Part shown: piece by piece, positions 11,273 to 23,295 of the stretch
How positions within the stretch are numbered: position 1 is the first letter of the stretch
Layout: each line of letters starts with the position of its first letter
From: Glandiceps talaboti
Taxonomy: Eukaryota > Hemichordata > Enteropneusta > Spengelidae
Length of the DNA: 64,000 nt
Assembly: GCF_964340395.1 (NCBI RefSeq)
Contig: NC_135555.1
Span: 3,222,501 to 3,286,500, forward strand
Direction of reading: 5' to 3'
Made by a program: the position numbers and the translations under genes
The notes under the pieces: generated by a model
Told to the model about the DNA's origin: nothing
The model's database searches: none
The model's input: only the letters and a program-made list of their open reading frames with translations

Positions 11273-14200
11273 CTACAAATAACCCAAAACCAGCAATAAA
11301 TGTCTCACTAAATATGAAAATATACAGGAAATTATCACCGAACTGATTTTGGGACAAGATTTGCAAGTCTTTGCTGTACCAAATCATTTACTGATGTCTT
11401 CTAGGACCCTGCACTTTGTGTTACCTTTCTGAAATCTGCTTGCTTTGCCTTTCTTTGATTCTAGAAAAAGCCAGTACCACTGTAGATCCTGATAGACCAA
11501 ACAACTTGTAAAATGTGTTTTACGAATGTATGCTAAACCTATAACAGAAATATTTTAGTTTTAATATATCCTCTTCCTCAAAGGTTCAATGGTGGCCCAG
11601 TCAATTAAACCTACCATTTTGTGTAATATAAAAGAAGTGCTTAGATTATCATAATTATTTGGGAAATCAATTCCACACAATACAGTAACTTGATTTAGGG
11701 AGGGGGGGGGGGGGTACGCTCAAAAGTTTCAGAGTTGGTGTGCGGCCCAAGTTCAAAACTACGTATCCATGTGTAACATCTCAAAAATAGTGCCGATGGC
11801 GTTGTAAGCATAACTGTACGATTTGATGTCTTAATATTCGTCAATGTTCATCTACATGCAGAGACATCCCTGTTGTTATCTATCTGTGCAATATATACCA
11901 TACTTTCACTGTTGCTATGGACGTGGTCTTGTTACTAGGCTCATATGAGCTGTTCTTTTTTATCCACATGCCTACCACCCCTCATAGTATCTTTTTACCA
12001 CCATTTGACTGTTGGTGTGGGTTTGGTCTTGTTGCTAGGCACCTTTGCACAAGTTACATCCATTCAACCTCAGTTCAGATGTAACAGTGCTAAACAGAAC
12101 CATTGTTAGGGTTATCGTCACCATCATCCAGTCAATTACATTATTCTGATGATGTGGGGATATTTCAAAAACATGAAATGAAGATGTTTCCCATGCATGT
12201 TATCGACCCATTATTTTCAGATGAATAGTCGACCCACGTGTAGGGACTTTTTTCGTGAAACTTTTGAGCGTACCCCCCCCCCTCCCTAAATCAAGTTACT
12301 GTACCCATATACATTGTTGACTGACCTTTCTATGGGAGTCTCTCTTTCTCCCCCTCCCCCCAAATATCTCTAAAGCTATGTTATTCGTATATATTTCACT
12401 CTGTACCAACCAACCAACCAACCTTTCTTTAATATCGAAATCTCTTGCGGTTCTCTTCGCATACATAACAATTTTGCCATATGGTGGAGAACTACTCTTT
12501 TCATCCAGTTAGGTACTCCAGGACCTTCCACTCCACGGTGCCAATACCTTAATACTATGACATTCATACCAGTAAAGGCAGCCACTAATACCATAGTCAA
12601 AATGTTCACCAATGCTGAAAATTCAATGTGAAAGGTTACACAACCAACACTTTATAGTCTAGGGTGATAGGTAAACTAGAAATATCTTTTAATTATTTAT
12701 TGCATGTATTTCTGTGATTAATTGTGATAGTAGTACTTGATGTAATGTTAACCATTCTGTATAATGTATTCGTACATTATTAAACACAAAGCGCACGCAT
12801 AAACACGAGGGATCTATCCGAAAGGCCACATTTATGTTCCTTTCACACATTCGGCATGATAGCGCCATCTAGCGACGACTATAGATGTTTGATACACACA
12901 TCCATTATCGGTTGTAACAAGAATTACACTTAAATAGTATGAGCACACGTCTTTGGAAAAGATTGATGTTTTACTTACCTATCATGGAGACACCCGATGC
13001 TGCTTCTGGCATCATGAAAGTCATCGCATTACAAAGTAGTATGATTGTAACACTAAGACCAACCTATCAATAGAAGAATTCAAAAGGAGTACTGTTTAGG
13101 GGAAAACACTTCAATCAAAAGGATGAAGGATTTTGACAATTTTCCAATTTGTCTGTTAATAAACATCGGTGATTACTTTACCAACTGACCGAGGGTTACA
13201 ATACTCCGGGTGATATTCATCCATCAACATCATTCAATCCCTCACAACACATAGCTACTTAATTAAGTAATTAGAAAAATTAACCTAGGTCGTTTATTTT
13301 TGTCCACATTTTTATTTCTCTGTCAGCAAAATCTAACTGGATGGAAAATAGTCAATGGTGTACTTGCTCAAGATTATATTTGTATTGCAAGCACGTCTAA
13401 AAACCCTACGTTGTGTTTATTTTACTAATTCAAAGCGTTCTGTTTTGTTTTTGTTTTGAATTGTTCGTAGTTATGTACTTGTCTTGGCCTCTGTTTTGTT
13501 TTTGTTTTGTTTTGTTTTGTTTTGTGTTTTTTTTTTGTTTTTTTTTTTGTTTTTTTTTTTTGTTGTTTTGTTTTGTTTTGTTTTGTTTTGTTTTGTTTTG
13601 TTTCGAGACAAGTAGTGCAACCAACAACTATACGCTTACCTTTTCACCGGAGTCAGGCGGAAGGAGAAATCCAAATAGCGTTAACAAGAAGATGAGTGCA
13701 CATGGAATAGCGAAATTCATCATATAGAAGAACGATTTCCTATAAATTTGTAATTCACCAACAACAATAAACTCCGGTCCGAAAAAGTTGACTTCTTCTT
13801 GAAGGAATGAACGCATCCTTGTCAGCCCCCAATCACGAGAATCAAAGCTGTCCACATTAGGTATACTTTGTTGCTCATCTACTTGTAAAGTCAAGTATTC
13901 CATTCCTACAATTCCTGCTGGGACGTTCAAGCCAAATCTCTGAGTACATGTTTGTTTGTCAACAGGGAAGAAGAAGAAATCTAGACCACAGAAAGTGTTG
14001 AGTGTTACTGTGGTATACCATAACACACTACCATCATTGAAGACAGATACTATGGTATCCACCATAAAGTGACCTTTGTCGGCACTGTATGGAACAAGGA
14101 AATAAGAAAGAATTACTGACTATATTTGAAAATAGTTACCCATTGAAGAATTTTCCTGAACTTATTAAAATGCATAGAAAAAGTGAATCACTTAGTCCCT

Positions 14201-17200
14201 AAGCAAATCTGTGAAAACATTAAATAAGCGTAACGAATTCAGAATTCAAGTTTTGTACCTGTCAATTTAACTATTGAATGTTATTATCACTTTTTTAGTT
14301 TTATTTTCAAAGGATTCTTCTTATTTTAGAGTAAGAAGAGAAGTTAACCTTTTAAATAGAAAAAAACATTACATCATAAGCCACAATGAAAAGAAAAGAG
14401 CGATAATGTTAAAGTTCAAATTTTGTAAATATCAAAATTTGTTCGTCATTCTCTAATAACAACACAAATTACGTCTACTGATTCTATCTGTGTGATGTAA
14501 ACAATATGGCCGATGGCCAAATATTTCTTAATTACAATTGTTATAGTAGTAGTGTATTTCAAATGCTAAGGCCTCAGCCCATCGCACAAAACATTTTACA
14601 TTACAGTAGAGAAGAAAAAGAACAAAGAACTGAATATCATTCTACTAATAATTAACGGAAAAATAATTAAAGGTAAAAATATGATAGGGGAGAACATATA
14701 CATCTATATTTGCTGAACAAAACTAGTACGAGTGTTGAAAGCTTTATGAACAAAAACTAATAGTTTGTATTGTATTTCTTAATTACGACATCTAGGAATA
14801 TGACAGAACACTTCAAAAACATATCTTCTGAAAAAATATATATTACTTATATTATACCTATTTAAAAGAACTATAGGAGGTGTCCATATCTTCTTGCTTG
14901 GCAGTCTCAGTATGTAGATATCCTCAAATTCAGATGTGTTCCATTGCAAGTACTCATCGCGCCACGTCTGGCAATGAAAATTACAATATTTGATTGGCCA
15001 ATAATCATAGTATCAAGCGATGACATGAATTGCAATGAAAAAGTAAACTTGAAAATCAAATGTAACGTGGACATATTCAAAGCAATAGCCAAGTATTATG
15101 AGCATCTAGTCCTCCATGTACAATAATGACCACTTTCACTTAGATATGCACAAATACGTAATCACACAACACCTAAACTGCAAATACTTTTTAATCCCTA
15201 CCATGTGATGTCCATCAACCATGAAAAGAGGCATATTGAAGGGTTTTTCATTTATCCACAGGACAAAGAGTAAATTGTTCACTCCAGGGTTCAATGATTT
15301 TTCACGTAGATCATGGATTCAATCAGGTATGCATTTAATAGTATTATTTTATCACTTGGTCCAAAAGGATTACATTGAATCATTTTGTCCATACCCACTT
15401 TTTTCTATTAATATCTCTACCAGACAATTGTTTCTGATACCTCTATTTTCATCCTTATACGAATGATCAGGCCTTAAGTTTAGCTTATCAGATATATAAT
15501 ATATAGAATATATGAATTATAAATATAGCTTACAATATGCAAAGCTGCCGCCGTTGTCAGTACTTGATGTATTTCATCCTGGAGAAACAAACACAACGAT
15601 TCTATGATGTAATGTATTTCCATTCATACTCAATAGTTGTTGCATAACTCAATTAGGTTAATTAAAATTGCTGTAATTAAATGTATTGGTAACCCTTCTA
15701 TACCTTATTCAATCAATCAATATTGAACTTCATTCATGTAGTAATCTTGAAATGAGAAACGTTATTGTTAGTTTGTTATCAATATCATAAGAGTAGCACA
15801 CTGAATAGAATCAAGTTTGTATAGATAGCTTTCAATTTGACATTATCAGAAGGACTGAACGAATGGATTTCTGTAGTATAAAATCTAGACATTTGAATCT
15901 CTGCTCTGCAGATCTCAACTTACTATAAGGTACAGAAGTGTCCTGATTATACTAATTGTGACAATAAAGTATATAGTTCACTGGAGGACTTGCTTAAAAT
16001 ATCTCCGTTTTAAGCTCAAATATTTGCCACATGATGCATTGCGACAGACACATTCATCAAGGCCATAATTTTCATACAACGATATTATTATAGTAGAGAC
16101 TCACAGACAACGGAAATAAATAAAGAACCATTTGAAGTTTCTGAAAGTGTTACTCATATTATCCCATAAAGCAATATCAACTGATAAAATTCCTGCCGTG
16201 CAACACTCCTAAGTGCTATACCAGCGTTGAAGTTGATAAGAAGTGCGAAGTACTTGATGTAAAACTGTATAAACAGGAATTTACTCGAAATGAAATTTAA
16301 TTGCCATCTGATCTTCCACTAAGTTATTTCCATATTGTATGAATCAGCGGAAAACTAAATGCGCTTGTCATTCAATTTTTACCGCATCTAGCAAGCTTAT
16401 ACAAACAGTACACACAGAAATAGTGATATTTCTGATATAGTAGTCAATATTTTATGTCACCCTGTAGCTAAAAACATTCCATGGCATTTTTATCAGCACT
16501 GATGCCAAATTGTGAAACAAAATGCCTTGAAAGAGATCTGCATTGTAAACTGTAATCGAAACAAACATCAGCCAACTCACCAGTCCAACGATCTGCTCTG
16601 GTGAGTATACCATAGTCACCACAATAGGATCAGTTTCATTTATTACAGGGCGAAACGAACTATGATAACGCCCCTCAAATAATTTGTCCAGAAGAGCCTT
16701 CTTCGTTTCCATTGACGACCTTTTTCCTACGGAAAATGAAACAAAGTGGCATGTTGAACGTTTTCTGAACATTAGGTAGTTAAACTATTATGACTAACCT
16801 CTTGGTTCACAACAAAATATGTAGATATAAATCTCACTTTCTTTGGATCTTCTTTTCTGCTTTGAACCCCGGCATATTTTGAATAAATGGAAACGGATAG
16901 AAACGTTCTCCTAGTTTATACTAAAAACACATCAGGGGTGGGTCTAACCAAGTGTGTATGATTGTACTCCCGCGACCCGACCAGACAACAGTCAACATTG
17001 AATTGACTCGCGGAAGCACAGTAGAGTTAGGGCAGTACAACTTCATAATGATTACACCAAAGTGAGTGTGAATATTTGTTAATATTAAATAAACTAAGTC
17101 AAAATAGTAAACGTTTAATCTAGCATGCAGAAATAATCAGATATTGTTTATCAACTGTCATTACAAAAACTGAAAGATTGATGACCTCAGCACAATTAAA

Positions 17201-17320
17201 TCTAAATATATTATTTAGTAACATGTGTTTTTGACAGATGAATTGACCTTTGATATAATTCGTGTTCATTATTACATTACCATGTTGAATCAAAAGGAAC
17301 AAGATTATAAAAAAAGACAT
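10875..17320 (-). CDS. Receptor A: nicotinic-type Cys-loop channel subunit (8 exons)
   Basis: Predicted subunit of a cation-selective pentameric ligand-gated channel at the plasma membrane. Exons in transcript order: 17320-17281, 16726-16581, 15578-15534, 14967-14858, 14084-13640, 13063-12979, 12614-12423, 11272-10875. They total 1461 nt, one open frame of 486 residues plus stop, and every junction keeps phase. Seen: a short hydrophobic leader, a ligand-binding domain with Cys146-Cys160 separated by 13 residues, M1 (about 231-254), a Gly-Glu-Lys motif before M2 (260-262), M2, M3 (about 291-315), a cytoplasmic loop with an amphipathic helix, and M4 (about 458-480). The glutamate before M2 is the family mark of cation channels. 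Odd points: there is no vicinal cysteine pair in loop C, no tryptophan at loop B, and M2 is four residues short. Length is normal for the family. The first exon and the exon 7 donor are the least certain parts. Ligand unknown. Confidence 0.9.
11683..12301. mobile_element. 619-bp TA-flanked MITE in receptor A intron 7
   Basis: Terminal inverted repeats of about 45-50 bp: CAGTAACTTGATTTAGGGAG, a G run, then GTACGCTCAAAAGTTTCA. The right end mirrors this exactly except for the G-run length (13 versus 10). TA on each side suggests a Tc1/mariner-type target duplication. No transposase frame inside, so it is non-autonomous. Confidence 0.88.
11911..12040 (+). repeat. Dispersed motif pair, copy 1
   Basis: GTTGCTATGGACGTGGTCTT at 11911 and a diverged copy at 12011, about 100 nt apart, inside the MITE. 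The same pair occurs inverted at 56945-57090. Confidence 0.6.
12423..12614 (-). CDS. Receptor A exon 7: M3 and start of cytoplasmic loop
   Basis: Begins after ATTTTCAG. It encodes M3 (LVNILTMVLVAAFTGMNVIV) and then LRYWHRG, a short loop and LLCMRREPQEISILKK. The donor is ambiguous. G|GTTGGT at 12422 and a GTACAG site 12 nt further on both keep phase 1, so the loop may be four residues longer (extra Gly-Trp-Leu-Val). Confidence 0.85.
12979..13063 (-). CDS. Receptor A exon 6: shortened M2 pore helix
   Basis: 85 nt between TTGATAG and GTAAGT. It starts VGLSVTIILLCNAMTFMM and continues PEAASGVSMI. Leu at 9' is kept. Against receptor B and the usual 97-nt exon, 12 nt are missing in frame. The gap falls just after 18' and removes positions 19'-22', including the outer charged ring at 20'. 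Residues 263-290. Confidence 0.92.
13440..13606. repeat. T-rich (TTTTG)n tract in receptor A intron 5
   Basis: Repeated TTTTG and T8-T12 runs. On the coding strand this is an A-rich (CAAAA)n tract just after the exon 5 donor. Confidence 0.9.
13640..14084 (-). CDS. Receptor A exon 5: Cys-loop through M1
   Basis: Begins after CCATACAG and ends GGTGAAAAG before GTAAGC. It carries ADKGHFMVDTIVSV, the Cys-loop (Cys146...Cys160 with FFFFP between), loops B and C, M1, and the PPDSGEK signature. Loop B, normally GSWTY, is GLNVP. The loop C region (about 198-222) has no cysteine, so the subunit cannot present the classical alpha-type vicinal disulfide. Residues 115-262. Confidence 0.95.
14858..14967 (-). 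CDS. Receptor A exon 4: 110-nt loop A exon
   Basis: The exon lies between CATTGCCAG and GTATAA and is 110 nt, the canonical nicotinic exon length at this place. It encodes TWRDEYLQWNTSEF through KKIWTPPIVLLN. The family pattern is WxDxxLxW...xxWxPDIVLYN. The loop A tyrosine is leucine here and the usual Asp after the Pro is Pro. A sequon lies at Asn87. Residues 78-113 plus part of a split Ser codon. Confidence 0.92.
15534..15578 (-). CDS. Receptor A exon 3: 45-nt conserved mini-exon
   Basis: Exactly 15 codons (DEIHQVLTTAAALHI) between CTCCAG and GTAAGC. A 45-nt exon here is a well-known hallmark of nicotinic receptor genes, where the usual sequence is DEKNQxLxTNxWLxx. The loop D tryptophan of that motif is alanine here. 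Residues 63-77. Confidence 0.9.
16581..16726 (-). CDS. Receptor A exon 2: start of ligand-binding domain
   Basis: The exon begins after TTTTCCGTAG and ends before GTGAGT. It encodes the N-terminal helix and first strand of a Cys-loop receptor. The stretch KKALLDKLFEG, then RPVINETDP, then SPEQIVGL, matches the family pattern LxxxLFxxYxxxxRPVxNxxDPV. Asn43 is a sequon (NET). Residues 15-62. Confidence 0.9.
17281..17320 (-). CDS. Receptor A exon 1: putative start and signal peptide
   Basis: ATG at 17320 opens a run of 13 codons, MSFFIILFLLIQH, which looks like the hydrophobic core of a secretion signal. The exon ends CATG before GTAATG, leaving one base of a split codon. Exon 2 needs exactly that phase, and receptor B's leader exon ends in the same phase. 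The donor is only a fair match to consensus and the leader is short. An alternative is a start further upstream, or an in-frame start inside an extended exon 2. Confidence 0.5.
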
Positions 17321-17623
17321 TATATATTATTGAAAAATTCTGGTTTCGTGCGTGTATATGTGTAATGTTGGTATACATGAATAGGAGATTCGTACTATAT
17401 AATGAAGTTTTGCCAGTAGCTGGAAGACCTTTACCCTACCTACTAAGAATAAAAACATCTGTTAAAGATTAATCTTCATCGTACATAATTTACAATGTGA
17501 TAACACAGTGTTTAACTCCAATTGACTCATACTATCAGTAGGCTAGGCAGTAAAAAGTTAGCAGTACGTGACATCATTCATATCCCAACACAAAAAACAT
17601 TTATATATCAATTGTGATGAAGT

Positions 17624-17794
<171 letters not shown>

Positions 17795-17799
17795 CAAAG

Positions 17800-20700
17800 A
17801 TAAACTGATCGTTATCAACAAGAATTGAATGATCCCCAAGACTCAGGTTTTATATTTACAAAGTATCCATATATCCAGGTATAAAATAGCATTAGCAAAA
17901 TTCTTTGCTCAAGCCATACTTTAGCTATTAAAACTGGAAGGCATGTCGGTAAAACTGTCTTGGACACAAAATGTATTTTTGTGTGAAAATGAATGTCTTA
18001 ATGTTCTTGAAGGTGAACCATTATATCTGAACACACATCTGTGTAAGTTACAAAATTAGTTTCATATTTCTAATTTTTTTACACTAATCTAGAATGATTT
18101 AGAATGATGAATGATTGAGCGATACTGTTCCGTTATATTGAATAGCGTCTTAATCTTCTTTCTACTAGGGGTATTTGTACACTAAAAACTACAAGTTGGG
18201 AAAGCCGGATTCAATCGGCATGTTCGCGTTGGCATTTCACATTCATTATCATGCGATGAACAACCATTTTCAGTTTACAGCAAACCATAGGCGACCAAGT
18301 GTGAAGTGTACTTGACGGTAAATATGCGAATGTCATCACCAATAGTAAATGAACGATGCTCAGTTGTTGGGGTGGGGATGGGGGTATTCATACGTGAGAT
18401 TGCTTTCCCAAAAGATGCACTACCCGATTACCCCCCTCTGACTGTCATGTCCTGTGTACTGTACATATTTAAAATGGTAATTGCATGTTTATTCTGTGAA
18501 AAGCATGATGATGGGTCGATTTATAATATAGAAAAACAAATGTGTTATTCTGGGTAAACACAACATTAAAAGCTTGTTCCCTTGTAAAGAGAAAGTAAAC
18601 AGAGTTTCCTGATTACATAGGAGAACACACTGCGATTTGAAGAAATTCCTCTGGCACCGCTTTATTTTCATGTCGTTTGAGGTAATGACCATTCCTGTTA
18701 TGTATTCAGTTGCAATATTGTACACCGGATGAATGAAGAAAAACATCACCATTTGAATTATAATTGCATTTTGTGTTTGTTTAAACATGGTATACATAAA
18801 ACTGACTGGTTGGCATTTATGTGAAATTGCCACTTGTAGCATTAAATCCGAGGGTATAATAGTTAGCATTCTTAAGAGTGACAACCGGTAATCTACACGT
18901 GAGGGCCTGTCGCGAGACTTTTTGAGATGTTGCAATATGATAATTGAATACTCAGTATACAATGTATAATCAATGAATGAAAAACACTTCCAACGCTTAA
19001 TTTTAAGTAAAAGTTTCAAGTTTCTACCTATATCATCAGATGCAAATTTTCTCTTCAAGACCTTGAACGTTGACGTTTAACGTTTGACCTGACCTTGATC
19101 TCTGGGTGCAGGGTGCCTTCATTATTTACGACCGGGGAGTCGGAGGAATTGCTTCGAAAATCCACAAAATTTGAGTGACCCCCCTACCTGGCTTGAAATT
19201 TTTTCGTAACCCCCCCCCCCCTCCTTGACACAAATATTTTTCATAACCCCCCTCCAACCCCCCTCACCATTTTACCGTCATCATAACTCATTAACTGTTA
19301 ATGGTGCTAGAAACATTATACAAATTGAGGTTGAGTGTTCCATTGAAATCACGTTGGTGATTGTATCACGTGCTCTGAATGACAGCCATAATTGGCATGA
19401 AAACCTACGATTGTAGCGGAATTGATCACCTACCTCTAAAGTGAAATTAAAATCGTGTCTGTAATTTCACACATCACCACATTTCGAATTCTCCTAGTGA
19501 AGTGGGTCAGTCGAAACCCCCAGCAACAACAAAACAACAAAATACATATGCTTTCGTTAGAAAGAGGACTGTAAATCTACATTTCCAGAAGTTGTTGAAT
19601 CTTTTAAACAAATCCATACGGTCTTTTTCCTGATAGTTATCTTCTAATGAGAACGAAGAATTCCGGACATTCCGAAATACAGATGGGTCAAGGTGTTTGG
19701 TTCAAGGACACATGTCGCCAAAAGAAATGTATGTAAAGTCTAATGTATAACAAGTTGAATTCGTTTAGACGCAACGGTGGTGAAGTAACTATAAATGAGC
19801 TTTTGAATGCCAAGAGAGTGTTCGGAGAGATTAGCCGAAGTGAAAAACGAAAATTGCAAGATTTACTGAAGAATCTAAATAATATCGTGATCTTGCCCAT
19901 GGGAAATGATGTCAAGCTGTTTATATTCATGAGTGGTACGTTCATGCAACTCTTTCGATCAAGAAATCGCAAATGATCCTCAGGCCGTACAACGCAAGAC
20001 AACAAAATACAAGATATAAGCCAATCATGAATTTGAACAAGCTATGATTCAGAATTGTATCAGGTCCGGATCCATACGATTTGACATAATTTTTTAATTC
20101 TTGGGTGTGTACGACATTTTGTTTTTAGAATGTGCTTGAGTCCGAAAAATTCCCAATTGTATCATTGGAATGATAATTCCCCTCTTGACTAAATATATAG
20201 ATTTTGAATATCTTAACCATCATTTTAATCCTGGGCTTAAGTAAGGAATTGTAGAAATTGTCAGGAGTTAACGAAATTTTATGAGATATCGTATGGTGCA
20301 CAACATAGTAAAATCGATCATGTATTTATCTTACATGCACATGTCGATAAAACTATCTCGGCGGACTCGGAAGAGAAATTTCGACACGGTAAATCATTCT
20401 TGATTACTGTGTAATAGTAAACTAAAGTTATTTGGAAAAGGTATAAGTGTTATATTGTATGCTGTTTATAGGAATGTTAAGTCTTGTGTAAATTCTAATT
20501 CAGAAATGTTACGTTAATCAGTAGAGATGAGACAGACTTTAAAATGCAGACTCTAAGAGAGAAATTGTTGTGAAAGTAGTACTGTTATCGACCAGAAATG
20601 TATCAATTTTATCAAACTCATCAATTTTGAACTACCGACACTACAGTCTTGAAAGATCTCTGTGTACGGTGTTTTTCAAACCAGTATTACTAAGGAAACT

Positions 20701-23100
20701 TGTAAGGATAATGTTTGACAAAAATAGTTGCCAGTATTTTATGTATTATGTTATTCACCTCCTTTGTCTTGCAGCACCTGTATTAGAGCCGGACGCAGTG
20801 AACTAAAAATAAAAGTCTTCTCTCACATACAATCATCCGAGCATGAACTAAATCTCCGCATATGTTATAAGCTGTGACGTGATTATTCATGCAATATATA
20901 CACACATGTTTCTAACAGATTGATATGACACAGTAGTAGCGCTTTGTATGACCGATGCTATTTTCGACGACACAAATAACTCGCAATAAGCCAACCAGCA
21001 CTCATCAGCAAAATGGCAGATGACAGGTAAACACACGACAGAGAAATGTCCCTGATAGAATCGTGAATGATTAGTTTGAAATATGACTACAGGTTAGATA
21101 TCGAACTTAGGAAAAGAAACTGCGATTGCTGGCATGCTTATGTCCATCTTAATGCCCGTTTCCCCAGATTTATGTATATGTCCATTTCATTTAATTGAAA
21201 AATACTTTACGGATATGCCAGAAAAGTATTGTTCTGATGAAATGAAAAGGCATCAACTTGTTTTCAATCCAACCCTTTGTGTTCCCGCTGCTAAGTCGAA
21301 ACTTTCATGTCCAGATTATACAAGTAAATCACTATTTACTTATGGATTCCTATACGATTGAAAAGGACCGTGCATATATATAACAGGTGTTAATGGTAGT
21401 TATATTATTCTCAAGGCAGAATTCATATGCTGATATCATAGTCTTTAAATAAACATATTTTTTCTCTATGAGTATGACTGATTATGTATTTACACATCAG
21501 TAAGAAATTTGAAGGTTGTAAATGTACATATGCACAACTGAATAAAAAGGAAGAAAGACTTTAAACTATCCCTAAAGATTTCATGCCATGCTAATCAATC
21601 AGTAATACTGACTAATCGTTCTCTGTCCAATCTTGATAATGTCATTAGAAGGACTGGGCTTCTTACCATTGAGGTGCTTTGAGTTTGCATTTTTATGGCT
21701 GTGTAAATCAAACATTTTAATTGACTTCTCTTGAACTATTCCTCTTAGATTGATTAAATTGTTGACACTGCCTGCTCCACTTGAATTAAAACAATCGACC
21801 AGGCTAATCTAAACGTACTGGTGATAAGCAATGTGGCTAATGCACATTATTCATCTTACCCATCTACATTAAGTATATGCATACAATGTCTTTTAACTGG
21901 ACCTAAGCACCGCATCCAATTAAACAGTAATCTTTCTTGCAAAGCGTTTAAACTGCCTCATTATTGTACATGGGCAATTAGTAGAGTGGAATATTTAGTG
22001 TGATTGAAATGTATTTAAAAACCTACAAAGTTTTCCTTGAATTTTAGACATGTAAATTAATGCAGAATTTTAGACATGTAAATTAATGAAGTTCCTTGTG
22101 TTTGAATCAGTGACTTCTGTCTATCTGTAAGACATAGATAATAGAGGAACCGTTGACCTCAGATGCTTTGGTTTTCATTGGGTGAACAGGTTACCATTTA
22201 CCATTTAAATTGTCATTACACATATCTCCTAAATGTGATGTGTTTTCACCAGAACTTTTTGCAAATCAAAAATAGAACTCCTTTACGTATTAACTACAGG
22301 TGAATATGTAAATTTCACCCATATCAGTGAGTAGCAATGTGTGTGTAATACAATTTGTACAAGTAGAGTCACATCCTTTAACTAATTTTAAAAGTGTGTA
22401 GATTTCCCCTTTGAGAAGGAAAAAACGGTCTTTGTTTGCATAGAACGTATCTGCTTAACTAATTCATTTCTCGAGCATCGCAATGTTATACTTTACAAAC
22501 ATAATCGTATCAAACTCGTTACTTTAAACGTATTTTTAGTTTGGAATATTACACTCTGAACAGAAATCGTTATCAAGTCAGTAAGTTGCATTCAGCGTTA
22601 GCGCAAACGGCATCAACCAAACTGCAATGTATTTGAATATATTAGAAACGCAACAAGAATTGTGATTTTTGTAAAACAATGATGCTTAAGCAGCATTGTC
22701 TTTGGCTTAATTTGTCATTAGAAATACATGTGACAATCTAGCCTGTAATCTTTGATATTATAGTTAGAGGTTAGTACAGTAAAATCCACTAATTTTCAGC
22801 TGCCCTTTACCACGTTTGACTGATATTATATGGTGGCACGTCAACTAAAAACATTTTTGAGACTGATCACTCTATCACGTGACACAAGATGCAAGCTGCA
22901 CGTCAGTACCTATATGACAAATGTTATGCCTACGTCCGATTACATTTAATCATGGAGTTAAAGGTGATAACATGAATTCTCGCGGGGATATGATGTAGTC
23001 ATTTTGTATGAATATCAAATTATATGAGAATGGCTTTTAAAGCTTCACAATCGTGATGTGATTTATATACCGCATTTCATCCGACATGTATACTGTGATT
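17800..23100. other. Mostly gene-free interval
   Basis: AT-rich. A C-rich stretch at 19180-19265 has repeated ACCCCCC runs. A 24-bp direct duplication lies at 22039-22088. Apart from the doubtful frame at 19743, nothing exon-like was supported. Confidence 0.45.
19743..19976 (+). CDS. Short plus-strand frame, doubtful
   Basis: 77 codons from ATG, with helix-like charged content (NELLNAKRVFGEISRSEKRK). A longer but less protein-like frame lies antisense. No splice signals or neighbouring exons were found. Listed because it is the most protein-like plus-strand frame between the receptors. Confidence 0.18.
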   Translation: MYNKLNSFRRNGGEVTINELLNAKRVFGEISRSEKRKLQDLLKNLNNIVILPMGNDVKLFIFMSGTFMQLFRSRNRK

Positions 23101-23111
23101 TCTTACCCTAA

Positions 23112-23295
23112 GTGTAATATTTTGAGGATCACTTGTTCGATTCATTGTGACAAGTGACAAGGATGATTTATCAGGATGTAAACGAAAAAAGTATCTGTCC
23201 ACTTTATTCCAGTTGGTATTTCGTAGAGTCACGAATTTACGTGCATTTACATATGTTCCACCCTTTTTTACAATTCTTTTTTGTAATTTAAGCAC
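23112..23295 (-). CDS. Possible isolated exon
   Basis: Frame containing KKGGTYVNARKFVTLRNTNW and RYFFRLHPDKSSLSLVTMNR, ending NITLR at a good donor (TTAGG|GTAAGA). Composition is protein-like and there is a sequon pair (NRT, NIT). The upstream border is unclear because no good pyrimidine tract precedes the candidate AGs. Family not recognised. Confidence 0.22.

Noticed and set aside
18489-19058. 189-codon minus-strand frame upstream of receptor A
   Set aside because: No signal peptide, domain or splice borders. AT-rich composition with a random look, and no link in phase to receptor A exon 2.
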